From: Sandarakinorhabdus sp.
Lineage (GTDB): Bacteria; Pseudomonadota; Alphaproteobacteria; Sphingomonadales; Sphingomonadaceae
Direction: 5' to 3'
Length of the DNA stretch: 10,857 nucleotides
Assembly (NCBI GenBank): GCA_025458465.1
Contig: JALOSK010000046.1
Coordinates: forward strand, 1 to 10,857
Of this stretch, positions 1-7,850 are shown piece by piece. A program made the translations under genes and the position numbers. Each line of letters starts with the position of its first letter. Position 1 is the stretch's first letter. The notes below the pieces were generated by a model. That model searched no databases. It worked only from the letters and a program-made list of their open reading frames with translations, and was not told where the DNA came from.

Positions 1-593
1 TTGCGGAACACGCCCAGCATGCGGCTGGTGGTCATCACCACGCCCGGCGTCATCACGCCGCGCGCCGACATGCAGGCATGTGTGGCCTCGATCACCACGG
101 CAACGCCGCGCGGTTCCAGATGGTGCTGGATGCAATCCGCCACCTCGGCCGTCAGGCGTTCCTGTACCTGCAGGCGGCGGGCATAGCCGTGCAGCACGCG
201 CGCCAGCTTGGAAATGCCCACCACGCGGTTCTGCGGCAGATAGGCGATGTGGCCCTTGCCGATGATCGGCGCCATGTGGTGTTCGCAATGGGACTGGAAC
301 GGAATGTCCTTCAGGATCACGATCTCGTCATATCCGCCCACTTCGGCGAAGGTGCGCGACAGGTGATCGCCCGGATCCTCGGCATAACCGCGCGTGTACT
401 CGCGCCACGCCTTGGCAACGCGCTTGGGGGTATCCAGCAGGCCCTCGCGGGTGGGATCATCACCGGTCCAGCGGATCAGCGTGCGCACCGCGTCTTCCGC
501 TTCGGACTGCGGGATGGTGTCGAAGGCCACCGGGTTCAACGGCACCAGCGGGCCATCGTCATCGTCGATGGACGGGTTGCGATTGTCGGTCAT
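1..593 (-). CDS. folE: GTP cyclohydrolase I (FolE), C-terminus cut off by the window edge
   Basis: GTP cyclohydrolase I converts GTP to 7,8-dihydroneopterin triphosphate, the first step of tetrahydrofolate synthesis in the cytoplasm; the family forms a homodecamer with one zinc per subunit. The ATG at 593-591 gives 197 visible residues. Zinc-site residues are visible: CEHHMAP at 103-109 (ligands Cys103 and His106 by family alignment) and Cys174 in HACMSARGV. The signature [15 protein letters not shown] at 126-140 and QERLT at 144-148 are intact. The reading frame runs off base 1 just after SRMLGVFR, so probably only about 10-20 C-terminal residues are missing. The first ~25 residues are acidic and variable, as is common for this family. 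A GGAG Shine-Dalgarno (602-605 on the plus strand) lies 8 bases before the start and supports it. The gene lies downstream of typA in the same direction across a 231-base gap, so it may have its own promoter. The identification is secure. Confidence 0.96.
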   Translation of the reverse strand, partial: MTDNRNPSIDDDDGPLVPLNPVAFDTIPQSEAEDAVRTLIRWTGDDPTREGLLDTPKRVAKAWREYTRGYAEDPGDHLSRTFAEVGGYDEIVILKDIPFQSHCEHHMAPIIGKGHIAYLPQNRVVGISKLARVLHGYARRLQVQERLTAEVADCIQHHLEPRGVAVVIEATHACMSARGVMTPGVVMTTSRMLGVFR

Positions 594-824
594 TGGGGAA
601 ACTCCAGCTCGAGGACTGTGCCTGTAAGGACGCCAGCCTGGCCCGCTGCGGCCTGTTTGAAGAACATGCGAAACGCAAGCGGCGCCTAAGCCCTTGCCGC
701 CACATGCAATAGCAGGCCGGTTGTCGCAGCCGCGACAACCGTGCTCGTTTCCAGGACCAACCGTTCCGTTCTGCCGCCCGTCCGCTCTGGTTGCGTGCAG
801 CCCGCAGCGCGGCGTCCCGGCGCG
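594..824 (-). other. typA-folE intergenic region
   Basis: This 231-base gap separates the typA stop codon from the folE start codon; both genes read leftward. It holds a perfect 10-bp hairpin at 718-741 and, next to folE, a GGAG ribosome-binding site. I could not pick out a convincing -35/-10 pair for folE by eye. Small open frames here are GC-rich and show no recognisable protein. Confidence 0.6.
718..741 (-). other. Perfect 10-bp inverted repeat (hairpin) between typA and folE
   Basis: CGGTTGTCGC and GCGACAACCG flank a 4-base loop with no mismatch. In the typA-folE transcript this would form a stable stem-loop about 84 bases after the typA stop and about 125 bases before the folE start. 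The bases after it on the minus strand (GGCCTGCTATTGC...) contain no T-run, so it does not look like a classical Rho-independent terminator. It could be a U-tract-less terminator, an RNA-stabilising 3' end, or a palindromic operator near the folE promoter. The sequence does not decide between these. Confidence 0.55.
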
Positions 825-2645
825 TCAGCCTGCTGCGCGGGCGCGGCTGGCGCGCTTGCGCTCGTGCGGGTCAAGATGGATCTTGCGCAGGCGGATGTGG
901 TTGGGCGTCACCTCCACCAGTTCGTCCTCGTCGATATAGGCGATGGCCTGTTCCAGCGTCAGCTTCTTGGGCGGCGACAGCTGGATGGCATCATCCTTGC
1001 CGCTGGCGCGGAAGTTGGTGAGCTGCTTGGACTTCAGCGGGTTGACCTCCAGGTCTTCCTCGCGGGCGTTCTCGCCAATGATCATGCCCTGATACACGGC
1101 CTCGCCCGGCGCGATCATCAGCGTGCCGCGCGGCTGCAGATAGCCCAGCGCATAGGCCACGGCCTCGCCATTGTCGGTGGAGATCAGCACACCGTTGAGG
1201 CGGCCGGAGATCGGGCCCTTGTAGGGGCCGTATTTCTCGAACAGCCGGTTCATGATCCCGGTGCCGCGCGTGTCCGACAGGAATTCGCCGTGATAGCCGA
1301 TCAGGCCGCGCGACGGGGCCGAGAAGGTGAGCCGGGTCTTGCCGCCGCCGCTGGGGCGCATGTCGGTCATCTCCGCCTTGCGCATCGCCATCTTCTCGAC
1401 AACGGTGCCCGAAAACTGCTCGTCCACGTCGATGACGACGGTTTCATAGGGCTCGGTGCGGTTGCCGGCCTCGTCCTTGGCGAAGATCACGCGTGGCCGG
1501 CTGATCGACAGCTCGAACCCTTCGCGGCGCATCGTCTCGATCAGCACGCCCAGCTGCAGTTCGCCGCGCCCGGCCACTTCGAACGCGTCCTTCGACGGCA
1601 GTTCGGTGATGCGGATGGCGACATTGCCTTCCGCTTCACGCGCCAGCCGGTCCGCGATCATGCGGCTCGTCACCTTGCTGCCGTCCTTGCCGGCATAGGG
1701 GCTGTCGTTGACACTGAAGGTCATCGACAGGGTCGGCGGATCGATCGGCTGTGCGGCCAGCGCTTCCGTCACCGATTGTTCGGCGATGGTGTCGGCCACG
1801 GTGGCCTTGGTCATGCCGGCCAGCGCGATGATGTCCCCGGCGACGGCTTCTTCCACCGGCACGCGCTCCAGCCCGCGGAAGGCAAAGATCTTCGAGGCGC
1901 GGCCGATTTCGGCCACCGTGTTGTCCGGATTGAGGGCGTGGATCGGGCTGTTGACCTTCAGCGTGCCCGACATCACCCGGCCGGTGAGGATGCGGCCCAG
2001 GAAATTGTCACGGTCCAGCAGCGAGACCAGCATGCGGAACGGCGCGTCCGGATCGCCGCTGGGCGCCGGCACATGGCCAACGATCTTCTCGAACAGCGGG
2101 ATCAGATCGCCCGAACGCACATCATCGGTCGGGCCGGCATAGCCGCCGCGGCCCGAGGCATAGAGCACCGGGAAATCCAGCTGGTCGTCGTTGGCATCCA
2201 GGGTCACGAACAGATCGAACACCTCGTCCAGCACTTCGGAGGCGCGCGCGTCAGGCCGGTCGATCTTGTTGACGACGACAATCGGCCGCAGGCCCAGCGC
2301 CAGCGCCTTGCCGCACACGAACTTGGTTTGCGGCATCGGGCCTTCGGCGGCGTCGACCAGCAGGATGACGCCATCGACCATCGACAGGATGCGCTCCACC
2401 TCGCCGCCGAAATCGGCGTGGCCGGGGGTATCGACGATGTTGATGCGGTGCCCGTTCCATTCGATGCTGGTGCACTTGGCGAGGATGGTGATCCCGCGTT
2501 CCTTTTCCAGATCGTTGGAATCCATGGCCCTTTCGGCCACCCGCTGGTTGTCGCGGAAGGTGCCGGACTGGCGGAAGAGCTGATCGACAAGCGTGGTCTT
2601 GCCATGGTCGACGTGCGCGATGATCGCGATGTTGCGGGTGGACAT
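825..2645 (-). CDS. typA: Translational GTPase TypA/BipA
   Basis: TypA/BipA is a ribosome-associated GTPase related to EF-G and LepA, involved in 50S assembly and in growth at low temperature or under stress. The ATG at 2645-2643 gives 606 residues, the usual family length. GTPase motifs are intact: AHVDHGKT at 10-17 (G1), RGIT at 50-53 (switch I), DTPGH at 72-76 (G3) and NKID at 126-129 (G4). They are followed by a beta-barrel domain, EF-G-like domains (for example [19 protein letters not shown] at 348-366) and the BipA-specific C-terminal domain with [17 protein letters not shown] at 447-463. The frame stays open upstream to 2963, but the alignable protein starts at [17 protein letters not shown], and a longer start would run into the divergent gene. 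The ribosome-binding site is weak (GGAA 8 bases upstream). It is divergent from the RodZ-like gene and upstream of folE. Confidence 0.97.
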   Translation of the reverse strand: MSTRNIAIIAHVDHGKTTLVDQLFRQSGTFRDNQRVAERAMDSNDLEKERGITILAKCTSIEWNGHRINIVDTPGHADFGGEVERILSMVDGVILLVDAAEGPMPQTKFVCGKALALGLRPIVVVNKIDRPDARASEVLDEVFDLFVTLDANDDQLDFPVLYASGRGGYAGPTDDVRSGDLIPLFEKIVGHVPAPSGDPDAPFRMLVSLLDRDNFLGRILTGRVMSGTLKVNSPIHALNPDNTVAEIGRASKIFAFRGLERVPVEEAVAGDIIALAGMTKATVADTIAEQSVTEALAAQPIDPPTLSMTFSVNDSPYAGKDGSKVTSRMIADRLAREAEGNVAIRITELPSKDAFEVAGRGELQLGVLIETMRREGFELSISRPRVIFAKDEAGNRTEPYETVVIDVDEQFSGTVVEKMAMRKAEMTDMRPSGGGKTRLTFSAPSRGLIGYHGEFLSDTRGTGIMNRLFEKYGPYKGPISGRLNGVLISTDNGEAVAYALGYLQPRGTLMIAPGEAVYQGMIIGENAREEDLEVNPLKSKQLTNFRASGKDDAIQLSPPKKLTLEQAIAYIDEDELVEVTPNHIRLRKIHLDPHERKRASRARAAG

Positions 2646-2814
2646 GCTGGGGGTTCCGAACGGATGGAGGCGGGATGGCAGCCCATGCAGACTGCCGGAC
2701 GCGAGCGCCCATAGCCGTTCTGCCCCCCATCCGGCAAGCCGCACGGCGCGCCCCGTCATTGACTTCGCCGCCCAAGCTGGGCCAAGTCGCTGGCAAAGGG
2801 AAAAAGGTCGCCCG
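2646..2814. promoter_or_regulatory. Divergent promoter region between typA and the RodZ-like gene
   Basis: Both flanking genes are read away from this 169-base gap, so it must carry at least one promoter in each direction. On the plus strand a TTGACT (2759-2764) matches the sigma-70 -35 box at five of six positions, but no good -10 hexamer follows at 16-18 bases. On the minus strand no good pair was seen. The exact promoters are therefore not assigned. AAAAGG at 2802-2807 is the likely ribosome-binding site of the RodZ-like gene. Confidence 0.5.
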
Positions 2815-3777
2815 ATGGACGATGCACATCCAGACGAGCCTGCCGGCGCTGGCGATGCCCCCAGCGTTGGCGCCCTGCTGGCCGATGCACGCGCTGCCAG
2901 GGGCCGCGATCTGGAACAGATCGCCCGCGAAACCCGGGTGCCGCTGCGCCACCTGATGGCCATCGAGGCGGACGATCATGCCGCGCTGCCGGCGCTGCCT
3001 TACGCGCTGGGCTTCGTGAAGGCCTTTGCCCGTGCCGTCGGGCTGGAACCCGAAGCGGTGGGTGCCCGTTTCCGCGCCGAAACCCGGCTTGCCCCGCATG
3101 TGCCGACCCCGTCCACCCTGGAACCGGTGGACGAAGCCCGGCTGCCGTCGCGCGGGCTGGCCTGGGGCGCCTTCGGGATGCTGGTTGTGGTGCTGGCCGG
3201 TCTTGGCCTCTATGGCGCTGGTGTTTTCGATCCGGCCCCGCAGCCTGCCAGCGTGGCCATCGCCAGCCCGGAACCGGCACCGGCCGCAGCGGCGCCGGCC
3301 GAAGGGGCGACCGCCGTCGCCCCTGTGGCCCCGCCGGTTGGCGATGCCGGGCCGGCGCCTGCCGCCACCCCCGCCGCCCCGCCGCCTGCGCCCGCGCCCG
3401 CTGCCATCCCGGCCAGCGGAACCGTCACGCTCACGGCCCGGCAGGATGTGTGGCTGCGCATCTATGATCGCACCAGCGGCCGCCGCGCCTTCATGGGCGT
3501 GCTGTCCACCGGGCAGAGCTGGACAGTGCCGGCGGGCCAGACGTTGGTGATGCGCACTGGCCGGGCTGGGGTGATCGATGTGCGGGTGGGCGGCGTGCTG
3601 CTGCCACCGCTGGGCGACACCAACCAGACCATGGACGGTGTTGTGCTGACCGCGCCGGCACTGGCCGAACGTTTTGCCGGCGTTGCCCTGCCGCCACCGC
3701 GCCCGGCCCCGTCAGCGCCGGCAGCAGCGGTTCAGGTGCCGGTCAGGCCGGCTGCGGCACAAGCCCCGTCCCGCTGA
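2815..3777 (+). CDS. RodZ-like protein: cytoplasmic HTH, one membrane helix, periplasmic DUF4115-type domain
   Basis: This 320-residue protein has the RodZ layout. Residues ~17-90 form a RodZ-type Xre-like helix-turn-helix (SVGALLADARAARG, then LEQIARETRVPLRHLMAIE and YALGFVKAFARAVGL). A single membrane helix follows at ~115-138, then an Ala/Pro-rich periplasmic linker at ~139-200. Residues ~202-280 resemble the DUF4115 beta domain (TVTLTARQDVWLRIYD, then a conserved-looking VPAGQTLVMRTGRAGVIDVRV). The last ~30 residues are Pro/Ala-rich. In known members the HTH contacts MreB and links it to the elongation machinery for rod shape, rather than acting mainly as a transcription factor. The ATG at 2815 has AAAAGG 7 bases upstream; the frame is open further upstream, but that part is not protein-like and overlaps typA. 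cpoB starts 25 bases downstream, suggesting co-transcription. Whether it is the true RodZ orthologue of this organism or a paralogue cannot be told here. Confidence 0.85.
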   Translation: MDDAHPDEPAGAGDAPSVGALLADARAARGRDLEQIARETRVPLRHLMAIEADDHAALPALPYALGFVKAFARAVGLEPEAVGARFRAETRLAPHVPTPSTLEPVDEARLPSRGLAWGAFGMLVVVLAGLGLYGAGVFDPAPQPASVAIASPEPAPAAAAPAEGATAVAPVAPPVGDAGPAPAATPAAPPPAPAPAAIPASGTVTLTARQDVWLRIYDRTSGRRAFMGVLSTGQSWTVPAGQTLVMRTGRAGVIDVRVGGVLLPPLGDTNQTMDGVVLTAPALAERFAGVALPPPRPAPSAPAAAVQVPVRPAAAQAPSR

Positions 3778-3792
3778 TTGTATCCACGGATC

Positions 3793-3796
3793 GGAG
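3793..3796 (+). promoter_or_regulatory. Ribosome-binding site that sets the GTG start of cpoB
   Basis: GGAG lies 6 bases before the GTG at 3803. It decides in favour of this start: the GTG opens directly onto a signal peptide, while the longer open frame back to 3674 runs through the end of the RodZ-like gene and encodes an Arg-rich stretch with no family likeness. Confidence 0.7.
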
Positions 3797-3802
3797 CCTG
3801 TC

Positions 3803-4726
3803 GTGACCCGCCTGTTGCCGTTTTCGCTTGTCCCCCTGCTGCTGCTCTCGGTGGCCGCGTCAGGCCAGACCTTGGCGCAGACCGTTGATGTCGGCCGGCT
3901 GGACAAGCGGGTGGGCAAGCTGGAATCGGAAATGCGCGCCGTGCAGCGCAAGGTGTTTCCCGGCGGCGACGCGCGCTTCTTCGAACCGGAAATTTCCACC
4001 CAGCCCGCCGCCGCCCCGCCGCCGGTCAGCGCGCCGGCCACCACGCCGCTCACCGATCTCACCGCGCGCGTTGGCGCACTTGAAGGTCAGCTGCGCACGA
4101 TGACCGGGCAGGTGGAGGCGATGGAATATCGCCTGCGCCAGCTGGAAGATGCCCAGCGCCGCATGAAGGGCGATGTGGAATTCCGCCTGAATGCGCTGGA
4201 AAATCCCGGCGGCGTGCCGGCTGCGACCGCGGCAACGCCCCCCGCACCCGGCGCCGCAACGCCGCCGCTGGCGCCGCAACCGGCGTCTGCCGCACCTGCG
4301 GCGAAGCCGGCGGGTTCGGCGCCCGCCAAGGCCCCAACCGCCAACGAGGCGTGGACCGCCGCGTTCGCCAAGGTGACCGCGCGGGACTGGCCGGGCGCCG
4401 AAGTCGCGATGACCGGCTTCATCGCCGATTGGCCGAAATCGGTGCGCGTGCCGCAAGCGCAATACTGGCTGGGCCGCAGCTTTGCCCAGCGTGGCCAGCA
4501 CGCGCAGGCCGCAAAGGCCTTCCTGGAAGTCTATCAGACGGCGCCGCGATCAACGCCGGCCCCCGATGCCCTGATTGGCCTCGCCAATTCGCTCAACGCC
4601 CTGACGAAGCCCAAGGATGCCTGCCAGGTGCTGGGCGAGTTGCAGAGCGTCTATGGCGCCAAGCTGACCAGCACGCAGAAGGCCGATGCCGATCGCCAGC
4701 GTGTCCGCGCCAAATGTGACGCCTGA
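3803..4726 (+). CDS. cpoB: Periplasmic CpoB/YbgF, TPR-containing Tol-Pal-associated protein
   Basis: CpoB coordinates peptidoglycan synthesis by PBP1B with Tol-mediated outer-membrane constriction during division (known from E. coli). Starting at GTG 3803 the protein has 307 residues. It has a Sec signal peptide at 1-25 (hydrophobic core LVPLLLLSVAA, likely cleavage after TLA at 23-25, and no lipobox Cys). Two heptad-rich coiled-coil stretches follow, at ~28-52 and ~84-134, the latter resembling the YbgF trimerisation segment. A Pro/Ala linker spans ~136-180, and C-terminal tetratricopeptide-type helices ~181-307 (NEAWTAAFAKVTARDW, QAQYWLGRSFAQRGQHAQAAKAF, DALIGLANSLNAL). Cys274 and Cys305 lie in the periplasmic part and could form a disulfide. 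It sits 25 bases after the RodZ-like gene and overlaps tilS by 41 bases, so translational coupling is likely. No tolQRAB or pal gene lies upstream in the window. Confidence 0.92.
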   Translation: MTRLLPFSLVPLLLLSVAASGQTLAQTVDVGRLDKRVGKLESEMRAVQRKVFPGGDARFFEPEISTQPAAAPPPVSAPATTPLTDLTARVGALEGQLRTMTGQVEAMEYRLRQLEDAQRRMKGDVEFRLNALENPGGVPAATAATPPAPGAATPPLAPQPASAAPAAKPAGSAPAKAPTANEAWTAAFAKVTARDWPGAEVAMTGFIADWPKSVRVPQAQYWLGRSFAQRGQHAQAAKAFLEVYQTAPRSTPAPDALIGLANSLNALTKPKDACQVLGELQSVYGAKLTSTQKADADRQRVRAKCDA

Positions 4727-5705
4727 TCTCGCCGCATTGCCCGATCTTGCCGAGCTGACGGCGGCGGCGCTTGGACGCCCGCTTCGAGCCGATGAACGGC
4801 TTGCGGTCGCAACGTCGGGCGGGCCTGACAGTCTGGCGTTGCTGACGCTGGCGGTGGCAGCGTTCCCGGGGCGGGTGACGGCATTGACGGTCGATCATGG
4901 CCTGCGCGCCGGTTCGGCGGCCGAAGCGGCCAGCGTTGCCGCCCAGTGCGCGGCACGCAGCATCGCCCATGTGACGCTGGTGCGCGACGGGCCAGCACTC
5001 AGCGCCAATATCCAGGCCCAGGCCCGCGCCGCCCGCTATCGGCTGATGGCAGATTGGTGCGCGGTTCATGGCGTCGGCCTGTTACTCACCGCCCATCACG
5101 CCGATGATCAGGCCGAAACCCTGCTGATGCGCCTGAACCGTGGCAGCGGCAGCGCTGGGCTGGCCGGCATTCGCAGCGCGCGGCCGCTGCGGCCGGGTCT
5201 GGTGCTGGTGCGGCCCCTGCTGGGCCAGCGCAAGGCGCGGCTGGCGGCCATCGCTGCCGCGGCCGGCTGGGCAGTGGTGGCGGATCCTGCCAATCACGAT
5301 CCGCGCCATGATCGCACCGCCATGCGGGCTCTGCTGGCGGCAGCGCCCGGCCTTGATGCACATGCGCTCGCGGTATCGGCCGGCCATCTTGCCGCCGAAG
5401 CCGAAGCGCTTGACTGGGCGGCGGCGCGGGCGTGGGATGGCCGGGTGACAACTGCCGGCACCGCGCTGCTGATCGATGCGCAGGCCTTGCCGGCCGCGCT
5501 GGTACAGCGGCTGCTGGCGCGGGCCGTGACCCAGCTTTCCGGGCAGGCGGCGCGGGGCGGTGACATCGCGCGGCTTGCCGCCCGACTCGGGGTGGGCAAG
5601 GCCGGCACCGTGGCCGGCGTGATGGCCCGTCCGGGGGCGATATGGCGTCTCAGCCTGGCGCCGCCGCCCACTGCGACGCGGCAAAGCGGCAACAAATCGT
5701 CCTGA
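4686..5705 (+). CDS. tilS: tRNA(Ile)-lysidine synthetase TilS
   Basis: TilS uses ATP and lysine to convert C34 of the CAU-anticodon tRNA-Ile into lysidine, switching its charging from Met to Ile and its reading to AUA; it is essential in most bacteria. The PP-loop SGGPDS is at 44-49, followed by VDHGLR at 69-74, AHHADDQAET at 136-145, NRGSGSAGLAGI at 151-162, RPLL at 176-179 and the DPANHD...R...R stretch at 200-214. At 339 residues it is about 90 shorter than the E. coli enzyme and lacks the C-terminal TilS domain, which is common in alphaproteobacteria. The ATG at 4686 lies inside the end of cpoB; AAGG is only 3 bases upstream of it. GTG codons at 4701 and 4716 are alternative in-frame starts, and all lie before the conserved core. 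tilS follows cpoB in many alphaproteobacteria. Confidence 0.95.
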   Translation: MPIASVSAPNVTPDLAALPDLAELTAAALGRPLRADERLAVATSGGPDSLALLTLAVAAFPGRVTALTVDHGLRAGSAAEAASVAAQCAARSIAHVTLVRDGPALSANIQAQARAARYRLMADWCAVHGVGLLLTAHHADDQAETLLMRLNRGSGSAGLAGIRSARPLRPGLVLVRPLLGQRKARLAAIAAAAGWAVVADPANHDPRHDRTAMRALLAAAPGLDAHALAVSAGHLAAEAEALDWAAARAWDGRVTTAGTALLIDAQALPAALVQRLLARAVTQLSGQAARGGDIARLAARLGVGKAGTVAGVMARPGAIWRLSLAPPPTATRQSGNKSS

Positions 5706-5764
5706 ATCGACCGGAAAATCCGCCCGAATGCGAGGCAAAGGCGCGCATGTGCCGCTGCCGGCGA

Positions 5765-5792
5765 TTGCAACCGCGCCAATCCGGCCTATCTT
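5765..5792 (+). promoter_or_regulatory. Candidate ftsH promoter
   Basis: In the 146-base gap between tilS and ftsH, TTGCAA (5765-5770) and TATCTT (5787-5792) are 16 bases apart and each matches the housekeeping -35/-10 consensus at four of six positions. The -10 area reads CCTATCTTG, which also resembles the alphaproteobacterial heat-shock (RpoH) -10 pattern. ftsH is a heat-shock gene in E. coli. Transcription would start about 50 bases before the ftsH ATG. This is read by eye only. Confidence 0.4.
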
Positions 5793-5840
5793 GCAGCATG
5801 TGAAGGTGCTTGTGGCGCCTTGCAGATTTCTTGCGTGAAC

Positions 5841-5844
5841 AGGA
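5841..5844 (+). promoter_or_regulatory. Ribosome-binding site that sets the ftsH start
   Basis: AGGA lies 7 bases before the ATG at 5852. This favours [10 protein letters not shown] as the N-terminus over an upstream in-frame TTG at 5810, which would add 14 residues before the usual short cytoplasmic lead and has no such site. Confidence 0.7.
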
Positions 5845-5851
5845 ACAACCG

Positions 5852-7798
5852 ATGTCCGAAGGACCGAACAAGCGCCCGCCCAGCCCCTGGATGAAGAATC
5901 TGGGCCTGTGGATGGTGATCCTGCTGGGCCTGGCCGCCGTGGTCAGCCTCATGCAGGGCGGCAGCTCGTCGCGCAGCGGCGATGCGGTGGCCTATTCGGA
6001 TTTCCTCGCCCGGGTCGAGGATGGCGCTGTCCGCTCCGTGGAAATCCGCGGCGACGAGATCATCGGCCGCACCAGCGCCGATGAGCAGTTCCGCACGTTC
6101 AACCCTGGCGATACCCAGCTGATCGAACGGCTGCGCAGCAAGGGCGTGCGCTTCGACGCCAAGCCGGAGGAGAGCCGCAGCCTGGTGGCGCAGCTGTTCT
6201 TCAACATGCTGCCGTTCGTGCTGATGATCGGCATCTGGATCTTCGTGATGCGCCAGATGCAGAATGGCGCCGGCCGCGGTGCCATGGGCTTTGGCAAGTC
6301 CCGCGCCAAGCTGCTGGTGCAGAAGGAAGGCCGCGTGACGTTCGACGATGTCGCCGGCATCGACGAGGCGCGCGAGGAACTGCAGGAAATCGTTGACTTC
6401 CTGAAGGACCCGGGCCGCTTCAGCCGTCTGGGCGGCAAGATTCCGAAGGGTGCGCTGCTGGTCGGCCCGCCCGGCACCGGCAAGACGCTGCTGGCCCGCG
6501 CCATCGCGGGTGAAGCCAACGTGCCCTTCTTCTCCATTTCCGGTTCTGATTTCGTCGAGATGTTCGTCGGCGTTGGCGCCAGCCGCGTGCGCGACATGTT
6601 CGAGCAGGGCAAGAAATCCGCGCCCTGCATCATCTTCATCGATGAAATCGACGCTGTCGGCCGCAGCCGTGGCGCCGGCCTGGGCGGCGGCAATGACGAG
6701 CGCGAGCAGACGCTGAACCAGCTGCTGGTCGAGATGGATGGCTTCGACGCCAACGAAGGCATCATCATCATCGCCGCCACCAACCGGCCCGACGTGCTGG
6801 ATCCGGCGCTGCTGCGCCCCGGCCGTTTCGATCGTCAGGTGGTGGTGGGCCGCCCCGACATCGACGGGCGTGAAAAGATTCTGGGCGTGCACATGAAGAA
6901 GGTGCCGCTGGCGCCCGACGTGAATGCACGCACCATCGCGCGCGGCACGCCGGGCTTTGCCGGTGCCGATCTCGCCAACCTGGTCAACGAAGCGGCGCTG
7001 CTGGCCGCCCGGCGCGGCAAGCGGCTGGTCTCCATGCGCGAGTTCGAGGACGCCAAGGACAAGGTGCTGATGGGCACCGAGCGCAAGACGATGGCGATGA
7101 CCGAAGACGAGAAGAAGATGACCGCCTATCACGAGGCCGGCCACGCGCTCGTTTCGCTGCACGAGCCGGCGTCCGATCCGATCCACAAGGCCACCATCAT
7201 CCCGCGTGGCCGCGCGCTGGGCATGGTGATGCGCCTGCCGGAGCGTGACCAGTACAGCTATCACCGCGACAAGATGTACGCGAACCTGGCCGTGGCCATG
7301 GGCGGCCGCGTCGCCGAAGAAGTCATCTTCGGCTATGACAAGGTGAGCTCCGGCGCCTCGTCGGACATCAGCTATGCCACCGATCTGGCGCGCTCGATGG
7401 CGACGCAGTGGGGCATGTCGGACAAGCTGGGCCCACTGAAATATACCGAGAACCAGGAAGAGGTGTTCCTGGGCCACAGTGTCACCCGCACGCAGAACGT
7501 GTCGGAGGAAACCGCCCAGCTGATCGATCAGGAAGTGCGCGCCATCGTCACCGCTGGCTATGATCGCGCCAAGCAGTTGCTGACCGACCACATCGACCAG
7601 CTGCACGCCATCGCTGGCGCGCTGCTGGAATATGAAACCCTCACCGGTGACGAGATCAAGACGGTGATGGACGGTGGCACCATCGATCGCGGCAGCGCCA
7701 CCACCACGCCTGTCGCGCGCCCGGCGGCGGGGGCCTCGGCCATCCCGAAGGCCGGCCGCCGCGGCACCGGCCTTGGCGAGGCGCCGGCCGGCGCCTGA
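5852..7798 (+). CDS. ftsH: ATP-dependent zinc metalloprotease FtsH
   Basis: FtsH is the membrane-anchored AAA+ protease that degrades misassembled membrane proteins and regulators such as sigma-32 and LpxC (E. coli examples). The 648-residue product has the full layout. Membrane helix 1 is at ~18-35, a periplasmic domain at ~36-113, and membrane helix 2 at ~115-134. The AAA+ domain carries Walker A GPPGTGKT at 205-212, pore-loop FVG at 238-240, Walker [10 protein letters not shown] at 260-268, and the second region of homology [18 protein letters not shown] at 309-326. The zinc protease has HEAGH at 427-431 and, by family alignment, Asp505 in SSDISYATD as third ligand. The last ~40 residues are a variable Ala/Gly/Pro tail. 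A 146-base gap with a promoter candidate separates it from tilS, so it may be expressed both with the upstream genes and alone. It ends 22 bases before a strong terminator. Confidence 0.98.
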   Translation: MSEGPNKRPPSPWMKNLGLWMVILLGLAAVVSLMQGGSSSRSGDAVAYSDFLARVEDGAVRSVEIRGDEIIGRTSADEQFRTFNPGDTQLIERLRSKGVRFDAKPEESRSLVAQLFFNMLPFVLMIGIWIFVMRQMQNGAGRGAMGFGKSRAKLLVQKEGRVTFDDVAGIDEAREELQEIVDFLKDPGRFSRLGGKIPKGALLVGPPGTGKTLLARAIAGEANVPFFSISGSDFVEMFVGVGASRVRDMFEQGKKSAPCIIFIDEIDAVGRSRGAGLGGGNDEREQTLNQLLVEMDGFDANEGIIIIAATNRPDVLDPALLRPGRFDRQVVVGRPDIDGREKILGVHMKKVPLAPDVNARTIARGTPGFAGADLANLVNEAALLAARRGKRLVSMREFEDAKDKVLMGTERKTMAMTEDEKKMTAYHEAGHALVSLHEPASDPIHKATIIPRGRALGMVMRLPERDQYSYHRDKMYANLAVAMGGRVAEEVIFGYDKVSSGASSDISYATDLARSMATQWGMSDKLGPLKYTENQEEVFLGHSVTRTQNVSEETAQLIDQEVRAIVTAGYDRAKQLLTDHIDQLHAIAGALLEYETLTGDEIKTVMDGGTIDRGSATTTPVARPAAGASAIPKAGRRGTGLGEAPAGA

Positions 7799-7820
7799 TC
7801 GCCCGGCGAATGCGAAAGAG

Positions 7821-7850
7821 GGCCCGGTGGTGCTGCCACCGGGCCTTTTT
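7821..7850 (+). terminator. Rho-independent terminator after ftsH, shared with the convergent MFS gene
   Basis: A perfect 10-bp stem, GGCCCGGTGG and CCACCGGGCC, encloses a 5-base loop (7831-7835) and is followed by five T (7846-7850). It lies 22 bases after the ftsH stop. On the minus strand the same stem begins 4 bases after the MFS stop codon (7852-7850) and is followed by CTCTTTC, a weaker U-tract, so it may work in both directions. Confidence 0.9.

Noticed and set aside
686..874. 62-codon minus-strand frame between typA and folE
   Set aside because: Overlaps the end of typA out of frame, has low-complexity Ala/Arg/Thr content, and lacks a supporting ribosome-binding site.
741..2714. Very long plus-strand open frame opposite typA
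   Set aside because: It is antisense to a complete typA, and its translation is rich in His, Arg, Asp and Gly with no domain pattern. High-GC third-position bias leaves such frames open.
2646..2963. In-frame upstream extension of typA
   Set aside because: The added residues are not GTPase-like, the family begins at [17 protein letters not shown], and the extension would overlap the divergent RodZ-like gene.
3427..3777. Possibility that the RodZ-like gene is a classical DNA-binding regulator
   Set aside because: The HTH is followed by a membrane helix and a periplasmic DUF4115-type domain, the RodZ layout, so a plain transcription factor is unlikely, though DNA binding is not excluded.
5786..7606. 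606-codon minus-strand open frame opposite ftsH
   Set aside because: Mirror frame of ftsH with the same His/Gln/Arg/Ala-rich composition and no recognisable motifs or ribosome-binding site.
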